From the IMG/VR virus record IMGVR_UViG_3300047483_000184, positions 1 to 55,015 of that record: 55,015 bases of DNA; one strand, 5' to 3'. This document shows, piece after piece, positions 7,762 to 14,947 of the stretch; position 1 is the first letter of the stretch; each line of letters starts with the position of its first letter. Made by a program: the position numbers and the translations under genes. This DNA is from a virus. A model generated the notes under the pieces. The model ran no database searches, was not told the origin of the DNA, and worked only from the letters and a program-made list of their open reading frames with translations.

Positions 7762-8984
7762 TATTTGTATATGTTTTTAACCATTTCTTTATATTGATCC
7801 ACTGTTAAACCAGCTTCTACTAAAATTTTATCATCTGATGGGTGACTAGTCATTCCATTAAAGGTTTTAACTATACCTAAATCTAACATGGCTTTTTGTC
7901 TACCAAATGGATGATCTTTAATTGTACTACTGTTCCAAACAGCGTCCATGTCTACATGGTTGTAATCTTTTCCTGGCCTTAAGTAGTTTTCGATCCATCT
8001 AATATAATCACAGGCCACATCTTCTGCGTTATATGGTAGCGATCCAGTATCTGCGTAGATCTTAGTCATAACTGCATCTAAGAATTCTTCTCCTTTTTTA
8101 TTGCCTTTGCCACCTTCAGGATCTGCTAAATAGCCGATACATTCTACTGCGTTAGTTCCATAGTAAAACATAGATTCTCTAACAACATATTCTGGGTACC
8201 AGTCAGCGATGTCTGCAATAACCGCAGCGTATTGAAAGCGGTATGCTCTTAACCCATTGTCATAGTTCCATTTGAAAAGCCATTCGCCTAATTCTCTAAG
8301 TTGTTTCTTTTCACCGGTTCTTAAATAAGTTGCCAATTCTCTGGCTAATCTCGGTGCAAATTCACATAAGTAATAATCTCCGCCTCTTTTATAAGTATAA
8401 GTAGTTTCATTAGAAAAGCCTGTCATGCCTACGAATAAATCATCTGCATTAGTTTGATTTTCCGGTGGTTTTGGAAAAGCTGGAAATTGATAACCAACTG
8501 AGGTATAAAATGGATATTGATGCGATTTAATAACTTCACACATATCTTCTATCGTATCGCATTCGTGTAAATGAAATAAAATAGTGTTATGATAACCAGA
8601 AGGTTTAGTTGCATAATTAATACCTGAACCTGTAACTCTATGCAAGATAAAAAGATAAAGCCATTCTTCAAGACCAAAAACTTGTTGTTTTCCTGTCCAG
8701 TTTTTAGCTACTTCTACTCTTTGCGAAGTGTGAATTCCGGCATTCATTTTATCCCAATATGGATGTTCTGGAGTCCAACCGTAAAAAATATCGTTTACGA
8801 TTTGAGAAAACCCAGCATATTTTCTTTCTACAACATCATATAATTCTATGTGTTCCATTAAAGAATCGCCCATATTACTTTCCATATAACCAACAGTTCC
8901 TAAATTACAAAGATCTTGCTGTTTTTTGGCAAGATCAAAGTATCTTATAAACTCATCGTAGTATTTGGTAGTTTGAATTTTCAT
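7761..8984 (-). CDS. Putative alpha-glutamyl/putrescinyl thymine pyrophosphorylase-like protein
   Basis: 407-residue protein. The segment LYLFILHRVTGSGINYATK followed by GYHN resembles, from memory, the TGSGASF...GY(R/H)N signature of clade 3 aGPT-pyrophosphorylase proteins. These are helical enzymes that act on 5-hydroxymethyl-dU-derived bases in hypermodified phage DNA. Other conspicuous segments are LFVGMTGFSNETTYTYKRGG and FAPRLARELATYLRTGEK. It is coupled to both neighbours by TAATG overlaps (at 7761 and 8984), so it forms one translational unit with thioredoxin and the 375-residue protein. No substrate can be read from the sequence, and a different function remains possible. A profile search against the aGPT-PPlase families would decide. 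Confidence 0.42.
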   Translation of the reverse strand: MKIQTTKYYDEFIRYFDLAKKQQDLCNLGTVGYMESNMGDSLMEHIELYDVVERKYAGFSQIVNDIFYGWTPEHPYWDKMNAGIHTSQRVEVAKNWTGKQQVFGLEEWLYLFILHRVTGSGINYATKPSGYHNTILFHLHECDTIEDMCEVIKSHQYPFYTSVGYQFPAFPKPPENQTNADDLFVGMTGFSNETTYTYKRGGDYYLCEFAPRLARELATYLRTGEKKQLRELGEWLFKWNYDNGLRAYRFQYAAVIADIADWYPEYVVRESMFYYGTNAVECIGYLADPEGGKGNKKGEEFLDAVMTKIYADTGSLPYNAEDVACDYIRWIENYLRPGKDYNHVDMDAVWNSSTIKDHPFGRQKAMLDLGIVKTFNGMTSHPSDDKILVEAGLTVDQYKEMVKNIYK

Positions 8985-9238
8985 TATGAACTATGATTTT
9001 CAAAAATGTCGTAATAATCACCTTCAGCTTTTACACCAACAAGACGTTCTAATTCTGTGTTTGATTCATCTACTAAAATAACAGTAGGCACACTTCTAAT
9101 TCCAAATTGAGCTGACAACTCTTCGTTCTCATCTACATTGATTTTTTCAACTTCGTATTTTTGGGCCACTTTTTCCATAATTGGTCCTAACATTCTACAA
9201 GGTCCACACCAAGGTGCAGAAAAATATAAGTATTTCAT
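8984..9238 (-). CDS. Thioredoxin
   Basis: Small thiol-disulfide oxidoreductase, 84 residues from the ATG at 9238. Seen: active site APWCGPCRM (Cys11, Cys14), KINVDENEELSAQFGIRSVPT with the cis-proline (SVPT), and the usual C-terminal G-x-x-x-x-G region reduced to VGVKAEGDY. An upstream in-frame ATG at 9319 would overlap the previous gene by 64 bases; the start at 9238 lies 17 bases after that gene's stop and fits the domain boundary. Size matches phage thioredoxin/glutaredoxins such as T4 NrdC. It may reduce ribonucleotide reductase or serve the enzymes of its own operon. Confidence 0.93.
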   Translation of the reverse strand: MKYLYFSAPWCGPCRMLGPIMEKVAQKYEVEKINVDENEELSAQFGIRSVPTVILVDESNTELERLVGVKAEGDYYDIFENHSS

Positions 9239-9255
9239 AAATATTGGTTTTAGTC

Positions 9256-10335
9256 CTAAAACAAGGACATTGTTTTCTTTTCTAATCTTTTGTTTGGGCA
9301 ATTCGCTGTCATGTCCCATCTGTAAAATTCTCTAGAGATATGAACTGATTTTGGTTGTTCCATCACATCAAAAGTCAATTCACCTTTATCATTGAAGTAA
9401 ACATCCGAGTGTTTATAAACTTTCCAATTGTTTCTTTTGCACATCTCATCAATGTAGTTATTGATTTCTTTCGACAATTGAGTACGCTCTAACCAAGAAC
9501 CAAAAAATGGTGTGTCTTTATAATAGCCTGTTTTTGGTAAAACTCTTGATTCATTTTCTATAGGTAAAACATGAATCAACTCAATATTGCTAATGCCATT
9601 TTCTTGTAATGCTTTAAGTTGTTGTTCATAATTTTTCATCATGATTTCAACTGCATTTTTAGGATTAGCTTGTCTCATTAAGTGATGCCTAACATCAATA
9701 TTACCCATATAACATGTTAATGTTTTGATCCATGGATAAATGTAAGATTCTAATCCTCTTTTAAGAGCACCGTGCATTGTTAATCCATCATGTCTTTGGC
9801 ACATATAACCTGCTTGATACATTCCAAAAGAGTGAGAATCACCAAAACAAAGCTTGTCTGTTTTTTCAATGTGATCAATCTTAGGAATATCATTAGCACA
9901 AATTGATTTGATTAACTCAATGTCTTGTTCTAAAGTTTTAAATAGATCTGTGCCTGTTTTTAATCGTTGTTCAATCAAAGCGCCAATGCAAGGCATATCA
10001 TGATGCAAGCTATACATCTTAACATTGCTTTTAATACGAATTATTTGATTGTATAAATCATCATTAGCTCCTCCAAAAATATTAAAGTTGCCTTTAAATT
10101 CCATACCATGATCTATCAAAATAATATCGTAATTATTCCAATCAGTTTCGTTTGAAGTAATAACATCAACATCTTTAAAACCTGCATTTGTTAATTGATT
10201 TGCAAGCATAAAACACCACGCTGATTTATGTGAACTGATCTTAGGACTTAATTTACCTACTAATGCTGAAATACCTATTTTAGCATTTTTGTCAGTAACA
10301 TAGTCTGTAAAATAACTAAAGTCTTGATTATTCAT
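9256..10335 (-). CDS. SGNH/GDSL-hydrolase-like protein
   Basis: 359-residue protein with two parts. The N-terminal half (about 18-125) looks like an alpha/beta Rossmann-type domain (KIGISALVGKLSPK; YDIILIDHGMEF). The C-terminal half carries SGNH-like blocks: CFGDSHSFG (Gly165, Asp166, Ser167), YMGNIDVRHH (Gly211, Asn212) and KSVHIS (His332), though the canonical DxxH aspartate is missing. It may be an esterase, an acyltransferase-like enzyme or a non-catalytic relative. The ATG at 10335 is preferred over 10389: it gives an 8-base overlap with the upstream gene instead of 62. It belongs to the same coupled operon as thioredoxin; its role there is unknown. Confidence 0.6.
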   Translation of the reverse strand: MNNQDFSYFTDYVTDKNAKIGISALVGKLSPKISSHKSAWCFMLANQLTNAGFKDVDVITSNETDWNNYDIILIDHGMEFKGNFNIFGGANDDLYNQIIRIKSNVKMYSLHHDMPCIGALIEQRLKTGTDLFKTLEQDIELIKSICANDIPKIDHIEKTDKLCFGDSHSFGMYQAGYMCQRHDGLTMHGALKRGLESYIYPWIKTLTCYMGNIDVRHHLMRQANPKNAVEIMMKNYEQQLKALQENGISNIELIHVLPIENESRVLPKTGYYKDTPFFGSWLERTQLSKEINNYIDEMCKRNNWKVYKHSDVYFNDKGELTFDVMEQPKSVHISREFYRWDMTANCPNKRLEKKTMSLF

Positions 10336-10627
10336 TAGTAACTGGTTTTTCAGTGTCTTTATAACCGAATTTTTCAACATAATTATCAAGAGCGCCTAAG
10401 TAAGCGACTGCGTCTAATAAATTATCTTGTTTGTAGTTGTATGAGTGACGACTTAATTTTAATGCAACTAACGCAGCATACATGTCACTTCCTGTAAAAT
10501 CTTTACCAGTCATACCACTGGCAATTTGTGCGGCTCTGCGCATACCTTCTTCAAATGGACCATATTGACGTTCTTTTTCTTCAGAACGTTCATTTATAAT
10601 CTTGTTGGCTTGGTCTAGTATATTCAT
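10328..10627 (-). CDS. DUF6378 family protein
   Basis: 99-residue helical protein. The pattern R-x-x-x-Y-G-P-F (ERQYGPF), then MYAALVALKLSRHSYN and DNLLDAVAYLGALDNYVE, matches the DUF6378 family common in phages, whose acidic/helical layout suggests relation to MazG-type NTP pyrophosphatases. Function is not established. It is the first gene of a tightly packed set (DUF6378, SGNH-like, thioredoxin, two unknown enzymes), with T4-late-like TATAAATA 21-22 bases before its start. Confidence 0.75.
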   Translation of the reverse strand: MNILDQANKIINERSEEKERQYGPFEEGMRRAAQIASGMTGKDFTGSDMYAALVALKLSRHSYNYKQDNLLDAVAYLGALDNYVEKFGYKDTEKPVTNE

Positions 10628-10647
10628 AGATTACGTATTTAGATATT

Positions 10648-10656
10648 ATATTTATA
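10648..10656 (-). promoter_or_regulatory. Putative promoter, exact TATAAATA (T4 late -10 element)
   Basis: The minus strand reads TATAAATAT, containing the T4 late promoter octamer TATAAATA, about 21 bases upstream of the start at 10627 in the short gap 10628-10660. No -35 element is seen, as expected for T4-type late promoters. A chance match in AT-rich DNA cannot be excluded. Confidence 0.4.
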
Positions 10657-10660
10657 TAAA

Positions 10661-10924
10661 TTAATTTGTTTCAGCTTTTGGCCAGCCACCGAGCGGCATG
10701 ATTTTACCATTGTCAATTGGACCATTTTCATTAACCCAATCTTCTTTGCCCGATGCAACTCCCATAACTTTGATAAATCCACAGGTAAATGCTTTGACTT
10801 TATCAATAGCCATTTGAGCATCTTCTGCCATCACACAAGCTACGAAATCAGATTTATTGCTCCAATTTGGAATTAATAAGTTTTCATCTTTATAATGCAG
10901 GTAATATATTGTATATGGTTTCAT
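10661..10924 (-). CDS. Hypothetical protein, 87 residues
   Basis: Not recognised. A small soluble protein beginning MKPYTIYYLHYKDENLLIPN, with an alpha/beta look (ACVMAEDAQMAIDKVKAF) and the C-terminal LGGWPKAE. The start shares one base with the stop of the upstream gene (TAATG at 10924), which supports both genes and this start. A minus-strand ORF in another frame (10639-10821) is a shadow. Confidence 0.7.
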   Translation of the reverse strand: MKPYTIYYLHYKDENLLIPNWSNKSDFVACVMAEDAQMAIDKVKAFTCGFIKVMGVASGKEDWVNENGPIDNGKIMPLGGWPKAETN

Positions 10925-11397
10925 TATCTTTTAATAATTTTAATTTGACAATCGCCGTAACATTTTGCCCAACCGCCTGGTCTATTGGATCTAAACTTAT
11001 TTTTATTTAAAAGATTATCTTCTTCTCTAGTAATCCAACAAACTCCGCTATAATTAGTCAGCTCTAATTCAACTTCGGCTTGAGATTTACATTTAACTAA
11101 TGTTTGATAAAATTCGTTTAGTGGAGTAGTATGTTCCCAAACTATAGAAGCTTTTGCTGCATTTTTATCAAACACATATCTACTCGTCCACATTAAATCA
11201 AATGGATTTATATTATGCTTAAGACCCAACTGATAAACAGATTCTGAAATCATTTTAACAGGTTGATCACTCCATTTTTTTAAGCAATCCTTTAAGGCTT
11301 CTTTAAGTTTCTTTTTAGAATAATCTTCTGTTGCTTTATTATAACATTCTACAGCTGACCATATCAAAGGCGCAAAATCTTTATCTTGTGCAGTCAT
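10924..11397 (-). CDS. Hypothetical protein, 157 residues
   Basis: Not recognised. A soluble protein with a helical N-terminal half rich in lysine (DYSKKKLKEALKDCLKKW) and a C-terminal half with several cysteines (VCWITREEDN, then KCYGDCQIKII). It is the first gene of the long left-hand unit: upstream lies the 123-base gap 11398-11520, whose minus strand carries TATATTTG, a match to the Bacteroidetes -7 element TAnnTTTG, about 46 bases before the start. No clear partner -33 element is visible. Confidence 0.68.
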   Translation of the reverse strand: MTAQDKDFAPLIWSAVECYNKATEDYSKKKLKEALKDCLKKWSDQPVKMISESVYQLGLKHNINPFDLMWTSRYVFDKNAAKASIVWEHTTPLNEFYQTLVKCKSQAEVELELTNYSGVCWITREEDNLLNKNKFRSNRPGGWAKCYGDCQIKIIKR

Positions 11398-11520
11398 ATC
11401 TTATTTGTTTTTAATTATACAGTAAATATACAAAAAAAATCTCAAATATAAAAATATTTTAGCAACTTTTTTAATAAATAGTTTGTCGAATAACCGACTT
11501 AAATAAACTACTGATAACCA
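11398..11520. promoter_or_regulatory. Divergent intergenic region, promoters for both strands
   Basis: 123-base AT-rich gap between two divergent genes, so a promoter is needed in each direction. On the minus strand TATATTTG (plus coordinates 11443-11450) matches the Bacteroidetes -7 consensus TAnnTTTG. On the plus strand AATAAATAG (11473-11481) matches the phage motif with core ATA(A/T)ATA, 40 bases before the ATG at 11521. No long ORF or hairpin was seen. Confidence 0.4.
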
Positions 11521-11652
11521 ATGGCTAAAGCTTCTTCTCCGAATGGTGGCGCTTTTCAAAAGACTAAAAAATCTGGTAAAGCTTCAAAAAAAGAATCTAA
11601 CAACAAGCACTCTAAAAACTACAAGAAAAAGTATAGAGGACAAGGTCGTTAA
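11521..11652 (+). CDS. Small lysine-rich basic protein, the only plus-strand gene
   Basis: 43 codons from ATG to TAA, beginning MAKASSPNGG and ending KKKYRGQGR. It has 12 Lys, 2 Arg and a single acidic residue, so it is strongly basic and probably disordered; nucleic-acid binding or packaging with DNA is plausible but unproven. Support for a real gene: a promoter-like motif upstream, a perfect intrinsic terminator 8 bases after the stop, and the fact that it fills a stretch otherwise without a gene. It converges on the minus-strand gene at 11663-11908. No homolog is recognised. Confidence 0.7.
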   Translation: MAKASSPNGGAFQKTKKSGKASKKESNNKHSKNYKKKYRGQGR

Positions 11653-11656
11653 ATGA

Positions 11657-11686
11657 AAAAGTCTAACCGCAGGTTAGACTTTTTTT
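11657..11686. terminator. Bidirectional intrinsic terminator
   Basis: GTCTAACC (11661-11668), loop GCA, GGTTAGAC (11672-11679), followed by seven T on the plus strand and preceded by A-run 11656-11660. The 8-bp perfect stem with a T tract terminates the plus-strand 43-codon gene; the A tract on the other side lets it serve the converging minus-strand gene, whose stop codon (11665-11663) lies inside the stem. Confidence 0.85.
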
Positions 11687-11908
11687 AGTATTTAAATAAG
11701 TGATTAATAATTTTGATATTTTCTGTAATTCGTCTGCATTAAAATTAGAACTAACAACTGATGCTAATATAAATTGATCTATCATTCTTTTACATGTTAA
11801 AAAATGATCTAATGACGTTGATGTATCTACACATTTAATTATTTTATCAATGGCAGCGTATGACCAATTTTCATAGTCCTCTATTCTAAATATTTTAAAT
11901 ATGTTCAT
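11663..11908 (-). CDS. Hypothetical protein, 81 residues
   Basis: Not recognised. A small helical protein beginning MNIFKIFRIEDYENWSYAA, with a short leucine/isoleucine-rich C-terminal helix. Its last codons and its TAG stop are built into the hairpin of the bidirectional terminator. It sits between two terminators with only 14 bases upstream, so its transcription must come from read-through or from a promoter inside the upstream hairpin, whose loop reads TATAAAAA on the minus strand. Confidence 0.55.
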   Translation of the reverse strand: MNIFKIFRIEDYENWSYAAIDKIIKCVDTSTSLDHFLTCKRMIDQFILASVVSSNFNADELQKISKLLITYLNTKKSLTCG

Positions 11909-11922
11909 ACTTACATAAAATT

Positions 11923-11954
11923 AAAAAAGCTCAGTTTTTATACTGAGCTTTTTT
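11923..11954 (-). terminator. Intrinsic terminator downstream of the internal head protein block
   Basis: Stem GCTCAG (11929-11934) / CTGAGC (11943-11948), extended by A6/T6 flanks on both sides to a 12-bp stem, with 8-base loop. For minus-strand transcripts it lies 10 bases after the stop of the gene at 11965-12411. The flanks make it symmetric, so it could work in both directions. Confidence 0.85.
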
Positions 11955-11964
11955 AATTTGTTTA

Positions 11965-12411
11965 TTATAGATTTCCATACTTTTCAAAGATAAAAGCTTC
12001 GAATGATTTTGCTAGTTTTTTCTCGCGTTTCTTTTTCTTCTTCTTTTCCTTTTCGTATTCGTCATCGGCATCGCCTCTGCCTGCTGGTTTATCGCCTGAA
12101 CCAACAGCACCAGTACCTAAATCTGGTAAAGCTATTTTGCCCATGCCCATACCTGGCATTCCAACTGATTGTGGTCCACCTGAGCCAGTTGCAAAACTCA
12201 TAGATTCGTTAGAATCTGAGTCTACTTCGTCTGGCAAACCTTCATGTGGTGTAGTAGCATAATCTTTAAGTTGTTCAATGCTCATTGAATTAACAAGCTC
12301 TTTAACTTTGTCTTTATACTCTGCACCAACTTGCGCGATGTCCATGTAACCTTGCTTAACTGAATAAGCTAGTCCCATTAATCTTTGTTGTGCTTTTGAT
12401 TTTGCTGGCAT
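11965..12411 (-). CDS. DUF3008-like virion protein with C-terminal capsid-targeting-like motif
   Basis: 148-residue protein. The N-terminus MPAKSKAQQRLMGLAY and MSIEQLKDYATTPHEGLPD match the DUF3008-type pattern found in many phages (often near head genes). A glycine/methionine-rich middle and a run of lysines (about 122-131) follow. It ends KSFEAFIFEKYGNL: F-x-x-F-I-x-E-K is like the T4 internal-protein capsid-targeting sequence, here at the C-terminus. This suggests a head-internal component. It is last in its transcription unit, followed by a terminator, and lies 18 bases after the 826-residue gene. Confidence 0.65.
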   Translation of the reverse strand: MPAKSKAQQRLMGLAYSVKQGYMDIAQVGAEYKDKVKELVNSMSIEQLKDYATTPHEGLPDEVDSDSNESMSFATGSGGPQSVGMPGMGMGKIALPDLGTGAVGSGDKPAGRGDADDEYEKEKKKKKKREKKLAKSFEAFIFEKYGNL

Positions 12412-12429
12412 GTTTTTGTTTTATTTTAA

Positions 12430-14910
12430 TTACCAGATATAAGAGAATGATTCTATTTTATCAAGTCTGTCTTTAAGTTCTTTGGCTTTTTGTTCAACCT
12501 CTCTTTTGTACCAAGATTCCGCTTCTCCGTATTTTGCAACTGAATCTTCTTGTTGAGCAACAACTCGAACATATCCAGAATAATCATCTAAAATACGTTG
12601 CATGTGATTTGCAACATCTGATAATTTAGCTTCAGCGCCTTTTGCATTCGTACCAACAATAATTTCACCGTAACGTCCTTTGGTTTGTTTAGTTAAACCG
12701 TCTTTGATTTGGTTAGACATAGTTTCAATTGCTTTTGCAACTAAGCTATCCATTGGCATTTGTGTTGCTTTTTTAGCAATGATTTGGTTGTATCTTGCCA
12801 TGTTTTCGGCTTTAAAATCTTTATCTGATTTAAATGCAATTGCACCTTTTTTAGCTGCTGCTCTTTCAGCTCTTTCAGCTTCGGCAGAATATTTCTGTCT
12901 TAATAAAGCAATATTAATTACAATTGCTCTATCAGCTACTTCTGAAATTCTTTTTACATTGTAAAGACCCGTTGCATCCCAGCCGCTGTATTTTTTATTA
13001 ATACCGATTGAATCGCTTGGATTATTATCCACTTGTTTCAACGTTCTGTTTTTTGCATTTCTGTCCCATCTTCCACCGGTCCAAGCATTGTCATAAAACT
13101 TATTATCACCCGAAGCAACTGCTAATAAATAGCCTTCACCTGGAATTGTTTTGCTTGTGTAATATGCATCTGATGGCGCATATGGATTTGACTTTTCTGT
13201 ATCAGAAATATAAAAAATGATCGAATCGTTTTGTTTGTTTTTATAAGCTAATGCAGGAGACGTAGTTAAAAGATCTTCGTCTTCGATTTGATCTAATTTT
13301 AATTTAGTAGCACCATAAAATGCTTTTGCTAAAGGAGCATCAAATGTACCTTGTCTTGTAAATAGACCTGCTAACATCGATGATTTGAATGATTCCGTTA
13401 CTAATTCAAATGATTCATTTATAGAATCAACGAATTCAGAAAATGATTCGTAGATGAATTTGTTTTCCATGTTATTATTTTCGTTTGTTTTTAATTTATA
13501 ATCATTTTGATAAAGAGTAGCTGCTATTCTTTGACCTGTTTTTGTCAAACCAACTTTATCTTCTTGGATATTAAAGAATGTTGAATTTCTTCTTAACCAT
13601 CTTTTAGAATCCTCAGTTAAGCCTGAAACTAAAGTATCGAATTCTTCTTTGGTTAATTCGCCGTCTTTTAAAGCTTCGATGATTTTATTTCTAATAGCTG
13701 CGTGTTTTCCGGCTGTTTTAGCTGGATAATTTTCAGTATATTGTCTTTTTAAAGTGATTTTAGATTCATTAACTTCAAATGTTTCAAAGGCTTTATCCTT
13801 TTTAGGAGCTGGTAAAATATCACCAACCTTTGGTAATTTATCATATTGTTTTAACCAATCTTGGTCTAACATCATACCAAACATAATATGAAATCTTTTA
13901 TCTTCAACTTTCGATACGTCTGGAAAACTTGAATGAATAACTTTATCAACACTAATAACATAGATTTCATTAGCCTTTTTATCAATGGCGTAAGTTACTA
14001 AAGTTTTATCGAAATCTTTTGAACCGAACACTGCTTCAAAAACTTCAGATTCATTAGCTTTAATCATATCATCTGTAATATCTCCTGATTTAACGGCGTT
14101 TTCAATAGCTTTAAAAAGTTTATTTTTATAATCGGCCGGTGCATTTTTAATTTGATCAGGCGTTACTTTGTGATTTCCATATTTTGGGTGTTTAACGCTA
14201 TTTAATGATGTGCCAGTAAACCAAGATGCAAAAGCATTTGAATACGATTCACTCTCACTAATTTCTTCAGATTCTTTAATAGGTTTCTTTAAACCTTTAA
14301 TAAAGTCTTCAACTGAAGAATCCATTTTACCATAAATTTCATTTGGAGTTACTGCATGATTTACAACAGAACCATCATCATAAATATTATATGAACCGCC
14401 ATCGTATTCTTCTCCATCATAATCTAAATCAAATGAATCTTCTTCTAATGTTTTCAAATTAACTGTCACTTTTGCGCCTTCTGCTTTTGACATTGCTTTA
14501 GCTAAAGTTTCTGCAACTTTTTTAGTTTGAGCCTTTGTTAAACTAGCTGGAGCTCCAAAATTAGAAGCTTCATCCAATTCTTCAGATTCGTTAACTGCTT
14601 TTTTAGCAGCGGCAATAATCTTTGATTTGTTATTTTTACCAAAATACCAGTACATTCCTGCTACAACGCTATCTTCAGATTCACCTGCAATGATAGCATC
14701 AGCTGCTTGTCTACCTGCTTTGCTATTTAATAAAGCGACTGCTTCGGTATCTTTAAGACCAAATTCTTTCATTAAGTCTTTTACGGCTGCATCAAATATT
14801 TCATCAGCTATCTTTTCATTATGGTTATCTTCCATGGAACCATAGAAGCCATACGCTGTATTGATGTCATCTTTGGTATATTTTTCATTAAGGAACTTGT
14901 TAAAATTCAT
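12430..14910 (-). CDS. Large probable internal head protein, possible two-gene fusion
   Basis: 826 residues with no enzyme motif recognised. The N-terminus MNFNKFLNEKYTKD resembles T4 capsid-targeting sequences (F-x-x-F-I/L-x-E). Acidic linkers with sites like those cut by T4 prohead protease gp21 recur: VNE108 S, ANE288 S, VNE382 S, INE499 S. Residue Met481 opens a second targeting-like stretch (MENKFIYESF) preceded by A-rich codons resembling the leader of a start site. The gene may thus be a fusion, or have an internal start at 13470. The C-terminal part has long charged helices (AERAERAAAKK, and 795-817). Probably packaged in the head and proteolytically processed (inference). Confidence 0.65.
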   Translation of the reverse strand: MNFNKFLNEKYTKDDINTAYGFYGSMEDNHNEKIADEIFDAAVKDLMKEFGLKDTEAVALLNSKAGRQAADAIIAGESEDSVVAGMYWYFGKNNKSKIIAAAKKAVNESEELDEASNFGAPASLTKAQTKKVAETLAKAMSKAEGAKVTVNLKTLEEDSFDLDYDGEEYDGGSYNIYDDGSVVNHAVTPNEIYGKMDSSVEDFIKGLKKPIKESEEISESESYSNAFASWFTGTSLNSVKHPKYGNHKVTPDQIKNAPADYKNKLFKAIENAVKSGDITDDMIKANESEVFEAVFGSKDFDKTLVTYAIDKKANEIYVISVDKVIHSSFPDVSKVEDKRFHIMFGMMLDQDWLKQYDKLPKVGDILPAPKKDKAFETFEVNESKITLKRQYTENYPAKTAGKHAAIRNKIIEALKDGELTKEEFDTLVSGLTEDSKRWLRRNSTFFNIQEDKVGLTKTGQRIAATLYQNDYKLKTNENNNMENKFIYESFSEFVDSINESFELVTESFKSSMLAGLFTRQGTFDAPLAKAFYGATKLKLDQIEDEDLLTTSPALAYKNKQNDSIIFYISDTEKSNPYAPSDAYYTSKTIPGEGYLLAVASGDNKFYDNAWTGGRWDRNAKNRTLKQVDNNPSDSIGINKKYSGWDATGLYNVKRISEVADRAIVINIALLRQKYSAEAERAERAAAKKGAIAFKSDKDFKAENMARYNQIIAKKATQMPMDSLVAKAIETMSNQIKDGLTKQTKGRYGEIIVGTNAKGAEAKLSDVANHMQRILDDYSGYVRVVAQQEDSVAKYGEAESWYKREVEQKAKELKDRLDKIESFSYIW

Positions 14911-14932
14911 AACTTTTATTATTTTTCTTTAT

Positions 14933-14941
14933 CTATATATT
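14933..14941 (-). promoter_or_regulatory. Putative promoter motif upstream of the 826-residue gene
   Basis: Minus-strand AATATATAG, 23 bases before the start at 14910, in the 37-base gap 14911-14947. Fits the recurring core ATA(A/T)ATA with the same spacing as at several other genes. Confidence 0.35.
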
Positions 14942-14947
14942 AATATA

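Noticed and set aside
9239-9319. Longer thioredoxin from the ATG at 9319
   Set aside because: Overlaps the upstream gene by 64 bases and adds residues outside the thioredoxin fold.
10639-10821. Minus-strand ORF of 60 codons
   Set aside because: Overlaps the 87-residue gene in another frame, while that gene has a coupled TAATG start.
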